Made by a program: the position numbers and the translations under genes. Source: a virus. Taken from it: a stretch of DNA of 33,969 bases. The DNA lies in the IMG/VR virus record IMGVR_UViG_3300037156_000294, positions 1-33,969 of that record; one strand, written 5' to 3'. Numbering within the stretch: the first letter of the stretch is position 1; each line of letters starts with the position of its first letter. Shown in pieces: positions 29,077-33,969 of this stretch. A model generated the notes under the pieces. That model saw only the letters and a list, made by a program, of their open reading frames with translations, made no database searches and was not told the DNA's origin.

Positions 29077-29943
29077 ATGAGACGAATCCAATCGACAGCG
29101 CAAGATCCGGATGTCGAGGAATCTCGAGCAGAACTCGAACATCTGGAAGGTAAAAAGAATACCGCGCAGGTAGACGTGCTTGCTATTGCCGCTAATAAGA
29201 AACAGCTTGAGGCTGACTTCGAGGAAGTCAAACAACGTCTTGATGCTCAAATCGAGGCTAAGAAAGAAGAACTTGAAAGCATAACTAACGCCTCTGCTAA
29301 GTATCTTCATGAGATAGCTTCTTTCAAAAGGATAGCTGATAGTGCTCGAGACAAGGCGATTGCAGAACGTGAGCAGGCAGAGAAAGTCTTTGAGATAGTG
29401 AAAGCATCTGTTGCCGGCCAGACAGTCAAAAAGGAAAGTCTCGATGAGGTAATAAAATCGCTCACGTCTATCGAGCATCGATTGCGCTCATCTATCGCAC
29501 ATCTTGCACCGCAAGAGCGTACTTTCGAGGTAAAGAAAGTAAAACTCTTTAAGGAAGTCGTTGATCTCGAAGACAAGATAGCTACTCTCATGGCTAGTCA
29601 CGGGCAAGTACATAGTGCGCACAATGAAGAGAAGAGGGCTCATGAATCGATGGTAGCCTCAAAAGAGGTGGTACAAAAAGAAATCGCTGATTTAAAGGAG
29701 TCCTTAGCATCTCAGTCCCGGCTTCTTTCTGCTGGCGGGAACGAGCTGGTAGACATTCAAAAGAAGCGCGCAGAACATGAAGCAGAAATGCAGAAACGCG
29801 AGAGTGCGGCAAATGCTCGTATGAAGAATGCAGCTATGCTCGAGCAGGCGGTTAATGTGAAGCTTGAGAAATTGAAAGAGGCGGAAGCCGAATTCACCAC
29901 GAGCCACTTGGCTCGGATGGGCTACAAATCCATAGCACCTTAA
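29077..29943 (+). CDS. Long coiled-coil protein (288 aa)
   Basis: Almost wholly helical with heptad pattern from about residue 15 to 275 (KKQLEADFEEVKQRLDAQI, LSAGGNELVDIQKKRAEHE). It has no enzyme motif, no membrane segment and no signal peptide. In this place it could be a tail or fibre assembly chaperone or an internal structural protein. ATG follows the previous stop by 6 nt. Confidence 0.65.
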   Translation: MRRIQSTAQDPDVEESRAELEHLEGKKNTAQVDVLAIAANKKQLEADFEEVKQRLDAQIEAKKEELESITNASAKYLHEIASFKRIADSARDKAIAEREQAEKVFEIVKASVAGQTVKKESLDEVIKSLTSIEHRLRSSIAHLAPQERTFEVKKVKLFKEVVDLEDKIATLMASHGQVHSAHNEEKRAHESMVASKEVVQKEIADLKESLASQSRLLSAGGNELVDIQKKRAEHEAEMQKRESAANARMKNAAMLEQAVNVKLEKLKEAEAEFTTSHLARMGYKSIAP

Positions 29944-29944
29944 T

Positions 29945-30316
29945 ATGTCTCGCACTGGCCTCGCAACAATCAAGATACGAAATAATGGAACTCCGCTCGG
30001 TGTGATCGGGTTCAGTGTGATTGATTTGACTGGTTCACTCTCTGCAACGGATGCTGGAAATAATATCGCTACAATGACCGGATCAGGTGGAGGTACGGGT
30101 ACAAATGTAGCAACTGAAACACTTACAGCAACTCAGTCCGGGACTAGCATTACGCTTGATCTCACTGCTCTGGCTCACACTTTCGTGGCCGTTGAGGTAG
30201 TGTGGAGAAACGGTCAGGCACTTACCCCGATCTCTTCATGGTCACTCGTAGGAAGCACGGTGACAGTTGTTAATGCCGATGCGGGAGACGTGTATCTCGT
30301 GCAGTATACTTATTAA
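29945..30316 (+). CDS. Small beta-rich virion protein (123 aa)
   Basis: Starts MSRTGLATIKIRNNGTPLG. Residues 55-123 (TATQSGTSITLDLTALAHT, FVAVEVVWRNGQAL, VVNADAGDVYLVQYTY) resemble the C-terminal beta domain of phage tail and adaptor proteins. It starts 1 nt after the coiled-coil stop and ends 1 nt before the next gene (TAA-T-ATG at both ends), so it is tightly coupled. Confidence 0.6.
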   Translation: MSRTGLATIKIRNNGTPLGVIGFSVIDLTGSLSATDAGNNIATMTGSGGGTGTNVATETLTATQSGTSITLDLTALAHTFVAVEVVWRNGQALTPISSWSLVGSTVTVVNADAGDVYLVQYTY

Positions 30317-30317
30317 T

Positions 30318-32408
30318 ATGAAAAAATTCCTCCTCATTCTTGCCTCGCTTCTCCTTCCTCTCACGGCTTCGGCTCAAGTATTCGGACTGAATCAGATTGC
30401 TTCTTCTACACAAGCAGTACCTTATTTCGGGGTCTTGATGGGAGATGGTTTTGGAAATCATAAGGCGACAGCATCTTCTTCACCTACAGTGGCATCGATC
30501 ACGGCTACTTCTACAACACGTGCTTCATCATTTCAGCAAGCCTCCACCACACAACTCACCACCACAGGTTCAACGTATCTGGCGACACTCGGAGGCAACG
30601 TTGGCATCGGGACGACCTCTCCAACCCTTCCTCTCTCCGTCACTGCGGTGTCAGGGAACTCCGCATACTTCGCCGGCAACGTCGGTATCGGCACCAATAA
30701 TCCTGGGAGCAAGCTTGAAGTAAATGGTGATATCAAGATCTCCAGCGGCTCAGGAGGGAAGTTGATATTCGCTGATGGCACGACGCTCTCCACCAACTCA
30801 GTCACCGGCAGTGCTGGTCTCACGAGCTGGGGAGACATTAATATGCAGACTGGCGGACAGATTTCCTTCCAGACTGGCAACGGTACCGCCACTTCTTCGA
30901 AGATGATCGTGAGTAATGCAGGCAACGTCGGCATTAGCCAGGCAAGTCCGAACTACCTCTTGGACTTAGGGAATACTCTTGGGGACAAACTCGCAGTATA
31001 TGCGAACGGGGCAAATACTATATATGGATTCGGCATTGCGACAAACAGACTGTATGTGAAAACGAATAATATCGAGATGGCGACATTCAATAGTACTGGG
31101 AACATGGGTCTCGGCACCACCTCGCCGTACGCTCAGCTCTCCATCTCGAATTCCGCAACGACGGCAGCAAACATCCCTCTCTTTGCTATCGCTTCGACCA
31201 CTGGCGGCACATCAACTTCGACCCTCATGACCGTGCTGGCGAATGGGTTTGTGGGAATCGGGACATCGACGCCAACATCGCTTCTGCATATAAATGGCAT
31301 CGATCCAGTGCTCACTATTCAAAACAATCGTCAGGCCGCAGTAGGAAATACCAGCGGCATCTTGCTCAAGGGCACTCTTTCGACTGGCGCGGACGCATTT
31401 ATGGGGAGAATACGAGGAGTGCAGCAATCGACGAGTGCAAACACAGGTGACGTTAACATCTTGACCTACAACAGCGGTTCACTCGGCGAAGTGGCTCGCT
31501 TCACTAGCGGCGGCAACGTCGGCATCGGCACCACGACGCCTTCGATGCCCCTCGACGTCAGCTCTACAAACGCAAATCTTGTCCACCTTGAGAGGAGTAG
31601 CGTAGACGTGGGACAGATAACGGCAAGCAACAACGATCTTGAATTTGGCGCAAACACGAACAATATGCGCTTCACAGTTACATCGGGCAAAGTATATAGC
31701 TTTGCTAGCGGCAACGTCGGCATCGGCACGTCGACTCCGGATGGGAAATTGAACGTAAATGGAGGTAGTGCCTGGACAACTGCAAGCTGGATAAAGAGTC
31801 TTCGTATTGATGGTCTTGGCAGTCTTGAGTTTGGCGGCGGCTCAGCCTCAGCCAAATATGGTCTTGGCAGTTCGGCTGGGTCATTCTATTTGTTCGACAC
31901 CACAGCAGAGGATGGAAGTTCCGTTCCTAACTATCGGCTGGTTGTTAATGGAGGAAATATCGGCATCGGGACGACTTCGCCAGCGTACAAATTGGATGTG
32001 AACGGGGATTTCAGGGTGGGAGTTGCGGGAGCAACGGCGAATAGTCTCTATGTTAATTCAACAACAGGCAACGTCGGCATCGGGACGACGAGTCCGGCAC
32101 AAGCACTGACTGTTGCGGGAGGTCTTGGATTCTATGGAACAATTCCCTTTCTCAGCTCTTGCGGAACATCACCTGCGATAACAAAGGGAAGTACTGATTC
32201 TGCGGGGGAGCTGACTCAAGGAACAATCTCAACAGGCTGTACCATCACATTTGCTGTTGCGAAAACAAACACCCCATTCTGCACAGTGACTGACCAAGCG
32301 GGACTTGTGTTCTCATATGTAACCTCTGCCTCGGCAATTACGGTCACCAACATCGGAGCACTCAGTAGTACTAAGATGAATTACACCTGTATTGCTAACA
32401 ATAATTGA
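30318..32408 (+). CDS. Secreted GNVGIGTT-repeat fibre-like protein (696 aa)
   Basis: MKKFLLILASLLLPLTASAQ is a clear signal peptide with likely cleavage after ASA. Nine units of the GNVGIGTTSP type follow across the protein (for example GNVGIGTTTPSMPLDV), separated by beta-rich spacers with Ser/Thr-rich stretches. The last 95 residues form a separate end domain with four Cys (SCGTSPAIT, GCTITF, FCTV, CIANNN). Similar repeats are known from Parcubacteria surface proteins and phage fibres. The start at 30318 gives the signal peptide; an in-frame ATG at 30267 lies inside the previous gene. Confidence 0.78.
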   Translation: MKKFLLILASLLLPLTASAQVFGLNQIASSTQAVPYFGVLMGDGFGNHKATASSSPTVASITATSTTRASSFQQASTTQLTTTGSTYLATLGGNVGIGTTSPTLPLSVTAVSGNSAYFAGNVGIGTNNPGSKLEVNGDIKISSGSGGKLIFADGTTLSTNSVTGSAGLTSWGDINMQTGGQISFQTGNGTATSSKMIVSNAGNVGISQASPNYLLDLGNTLGDKLAVYANGANTIYGFGIATNRLYVKTNNIEMATFNSTGNMGLGTTSPYAQLSISNSATTAANIPLFAIASTTGGTSTSTLMTVLANGFVGIGTSTPTSLLHINGIDPVLTIQNNRQAAVGNTSGILLKGTLSTGADAFMGRIRGVQQSTSANTGDVNILTYNSGSLGEVARFTSGGNVGIGTTTPSMPLDVSSTNANLVHLERSSVDVGQITASNNDLEFGANTNNMRFTVTSGKVYSFASGNVGIGTSTPDGKLNVNGGSAWTTASWIKSLRIDGLGSLEFGGGSASAKYGLGSSAGSFYLFDTTAEDGSSVPNYRLVVNGGNIGIGTTSPAYKLDVNGDFRVGVAGATANSLYVNSTTGNVGIGTTSPAQALTVAGGLGFYGTIPFLSSCGTSPAITKGSTDSAGELTQGTISTGCTITFAVAKTNTPFCTVTDQAGLVFSYVTSASAITVTNIGALSSTKMNYTCIANNN
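30594..32096 (+). repeat. Dispersed DNA repeat encoding GNVGIGT
   Basis: GGCAACGTCGGCATCGG and close variants occur about nine times in this gene, several identical over 17 or more bases (for example near 31510, 31711 and 32067), and again near 28692 and 28854 in the other signal-peptide gene. Such near-identical units could recombine and change repeat number within or between the two genes. Confidence 0.6.
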
Positions 32409-32411
32409 CAT

Positions 32412-32828
32412 ATGGACATCAACCTTGCAAAACAAACAATAGAATCAGCAATCAAATCCCGCACCGATGAACTCGCAACACTCATTCTTGCGCAAAGTAT
32501 CCTCACCGACACCTACAAGGCCGAGTTTACTGCAAAAGATACGGCGACAGCAGAAGCGGATGCTAAGAGCGCGGAACTGAACGCAGAGAAGGTAAAGACT
32601 GCCACACTTACTTCAGAGAAAGAAGCTCTTGCGGTCGCCTACAACAACGCCCTCACAGAAAAAGACACTCTCATCACAGAATCAGTAGCGAAAGATAAGA
32701 CGATAGAAGACTTGCAGTCGCAGGTAGCCGAAGCAACCGCAACAATCACCACTCTGCAAACAGTTCCCGCAGACCCTATCCAGCCTGTAGCAGAGCCAGT
32801 CACCCCCACTGTGCCAGTAGAACCGTAG
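32412..32828 (+). CDS. Coiled-coil protein with Pro-rich tail (138 aa)
   Basis: Residues 5-115 are helical with heptad pattern (KQTIESAIKSRTDELATL, EKEALAVAYNNALTEKD). The last 25 residues are Pro/Val-rich (VPADPIQPVAEPVTPTVP), an extended linker or anchor. It follows the fibre-like gene by 3 nt and may be its oligomerisation or assembly partner, which is inference from place only. Confidence 0.6.
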   Translation: MDINLAKQTIESAIKSRTDELATLILAQSILTDTYKAEFTAKDTATAEADAKSAELNAEKVKTATLTSEKEALAVAYNNALTEKDTLITESVAKDKTIEDLQSQVAEATATITTLQTVPADPIQPVAEPVTPTVPVEP

Positions 32829-32830
32829 AT

Positions 32831-33214
32831 ATGGAACCCGCCACCCTTACACTCCTCATCAACGTGATCGCCACTCCGGTGTTGGTGCTTATTACCATGG
32901 GGGTACGCAACTCCTTCGACAAAGACAAGCGACAGGAGAAGCGGGAGGATGGGTTTATTGAAGAGCTTAGGAAACGCGTCGACATGGTGGAGAAGGAGCT
33001 GCGCGAAGTGCGGGTCGAGCTGAAAAATCGTGATGCGGAATATATCGAGCTCTATAAAAAGTACACTACCCTTAAGGCCCAATACGAAGTCTTGGAGGTA
33101 GATAACGCGAGCCTTAAAAGAGAGTACGACGCCCTTAAATTAGAAATGGATACAATGAAGAACGACATCAAGGCATCGGCATTAAAGATGTCTGATAAAA
33201 TGCAAGAGCTATGA
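32831..33214 (+). CDS. Membrane-anchored coiled-coil protein (127 aa)
   Basis: Residues 4-24 are hydrophobic (ATLTLLINVIATPVLVLITM), one membrane helix. Residues 30-125 are a charged coiled coil (EELRKRVDMVEKELREVRV, NDIKASALKMSDKMQEL). This shape recalls small holin- or spanin-like membrane proteins, but no diagnostic motif supports either. It starts 2 nt after the previous stop. Confidence 0.58.
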   Translation: MEPATLTLLINVIATPVLVLITMGVRNSFDKDKRQEKREDGFIEELRKRVDMVEKELREVRVELKNRDAEYIELYKKYTTLKAQYEVLEVDNASLKREYDALKLEMDTMKNDIKASALKMSDKMQEL

Positions 33215-33235
33215 ACAAGGGCAAACAGAAGGTAA

Positions 33236-33244
33236 TGGTATAAT
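33236..33244 (+). promoter_or_regulatory. Extended -10 TGGTATAAT before the last gene
   Basis: Identical to the motif before the portal gene. TATAAT (33239-33244) ends 6 nt before the ATG at 33251, so an RNA starting the usual distance downstream would begin at the ATG. No -35 is visible. Confidence 0.6.
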
Positions 33245-33250
33245 ACACAT

Positions 33251-33969
33251 ATGCTCACCGTCACCCTATCTCAGCTTAAGAGCGACATCGCAGGAAAGAT
33301 GAAGGGTACCTCCATCAGAGAGGTAAAAGATTTCTATGGTACTGCAGCAAGTGCTGCAAACCGTATGCTCTCACGTATTGATACAGAGGAGACACGCCGC
33401 ACCGCAACTCTTGCGACCCCTTTCTGGGACAATGTGAATGACTATGCTCTCGCGACCGACTATAAGGGAATGATTGATATTCGCCCGCAGGCTAATCGGG
33501 TGGATCAGCCGGGACTCTCTCATTACGGTCAAACAACGACCAGACAGTTCAACGAGCGCCTTGATCCTAACTCGTTCTCTATCCGCTGGAATAATATGGT
33601 ACGCACGCTTCGGGCTCAGCGTCTCCCTTCCGGCAATGTAGTGACGATTGATGCTTTTGATAGTGCGACCGGGAATGGTACCTGGACATCTGAAGTAGAT
33701 GCTTCAGGACTCTATAGTGAGCCTCTCAATTATGTCGAGGGAAACGGTTCGCTCGGGTTTAATCTCTCAGGAAGTACAGGGGCTGGGGATATCGTAAACT
33801 CTACCGGTGCTGTTACGGACCTTTCACTCCTGCGTTACGAAGATGCTTCGATGCTTTTCTTTTACATCCCCGTTGGTACCTCGGCACGCTTCACCAGTTT
33901 CTCTCTTCGACGTGGATCGAGTGCAAGTGCATATATCTCACAGACGGTTACGACTAAGGCAGACGGCAC
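33251..33969 (+). CDS. Virion-region protein, cut by the right edge (at least 239 aa)
   Basis: Starts MLTVTLSQLKSDIAGKMKGT and stays open to the edge (239 codons plus 2 nt). Residues 1-60 are helical. Residues 130-230 look like a beta-sandwich of the jelly-roll or carbohydrate-binding type (VVTIDAFDSATGNGTW, GNGSLGFNLSGSTGAGD, MLFFYIPVGTSARFT). A tail or baseplate protein is plausible. It probably starts on a leaderless mRNA from the -10 just upstream. Confidence 0.7.
   Translation, partial: MLTVTLSQLKSDIAGKMKGTSIREVKDFYGTAASAANRMLSRIDTEETRRTATLATPFWDNVNDYALATDYKGMIDIRPQANRVDQPGLSHYGQTTTRQFNERLDPNSFSIRWNNMVRTLRAQRLPSGNVVTIDAFDSATGNGTWTSEVDASGLYSEPLNYVEGNGSLGFNLSGSTGAGDIVNSTGAVTDLSLLRYEDASMLFFYIPVGTSARFTSFSLRRGSSASAYISQTVTTKADG

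Noticed and set aside
9209-29375. Repeated GCAGAACGTGAGC-like strings in several places
   Set aside because: Inside genes (21281, 29360) they encode common Ala-Glu-Arg-Glu helices. Only the noncoding pair at 14571 and 14617 is worth reporting.
1-33969. A recoded genetic code (TGA as Gly) as in Gracilibacteria
   Set aside because: TGA ends many genes in clean ATGA overlaps, and no in-frame TGA interrupts a recognised domain.
1-33969. CRISPR array, insertion sequence or integrase and attachment site
   Set aside because: No regularly spaced repeats, no transposase or recombinase motifs, and no tRNA-like attachment sequence were seen.

Overview
The window looks like about 34 kb of a tailed, double-stranded DNA bacteriophage, cut at both ends. 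From the left edge to about 16.1 kb nearly all genes lie on the minus strand (replication, recombination, regulation and many very small genes). From 16.35 kb to the right edge all genes lie on the plus strand (packaging and virion). The divergent promoter region is at 16.12-16.35 kb. Two proteins carry signal peptides and repeats of the GNVGIGTTTP type, with segments such as IASSTATATTTLF. From general knowledge this style is typical of surface proteins of Parcubacteria (Patescibacteria/CPR), so the host is probably a member of that group; this is inference, not proof. TGA is an ordinary stop here, as many ATGA stop-start overlaps show, so the recoded Gracilibacteria and Absconditabacteria are unlikely hosts.

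Minus-strand half, in order of transcription. Segment A (16.1 to 13.75 kb): two tiny genes, a shortened sliding-clamp-like protein, a Cys-rich protein, a coiled-coil phage protein, and a terminator with a branched apex. An HNH endonuclease gene sits inside this segment on the opposite strand. Segment B (13.5 to 7.4 kb): HNH homing endonuclease, PrimPol primase, D5-like helicase, DCL/DUF3223 protein, small proteins, an XRE-plus-sigma-region-4 fusion, a Cas4/RecB-like nuclease and a zinc protein. Segment C (7.4 to 2.8 kb): a 280-aa protein, a second HNH homing endonuclease, a DnaQ-like exonuclease, an adenine methyltransferase, an SF2 helicase and a resolvase-like nuclease. Segment D (2.77 kb to the left edge): small Cys-rich genes, a SpoU-type RNA methyltransferase, and a 15-16 codon mini-gene repeated between them.

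Plus-strand half: two small basic genes, putative small terminase, large terminase, portal, accessory proteins, putative scaffold, small membrane protein, acidic proteins, a small RNA with its own promoter and terminator, putative decoration protein, major capsid protein, beta-helix protein, two secreted fibre-like repeat proteins, coiled-coil proteins, and a virion protein leaving the right edge. No tail tube, tape measure, integrase, lysin, DNA polymerase or tRNA was recognised.

Expression signals are unusual. A box close to AACRTGCGATAAT (extended -10-like) occurs about eleven times on both strands. It often overlaps the stop codon of one gene and lies just before the next start. Several consensus -10 boxes lie only 5-10 nt before a start codon, which suggests leaderless mRNAs. 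Most late genes lack a Shine-Dalgarno sequence and are spaced by one or a few bases. Structured intergenic RNAs surround the capsid genes. All functional calls come from reading motifs by eye, without database searches.
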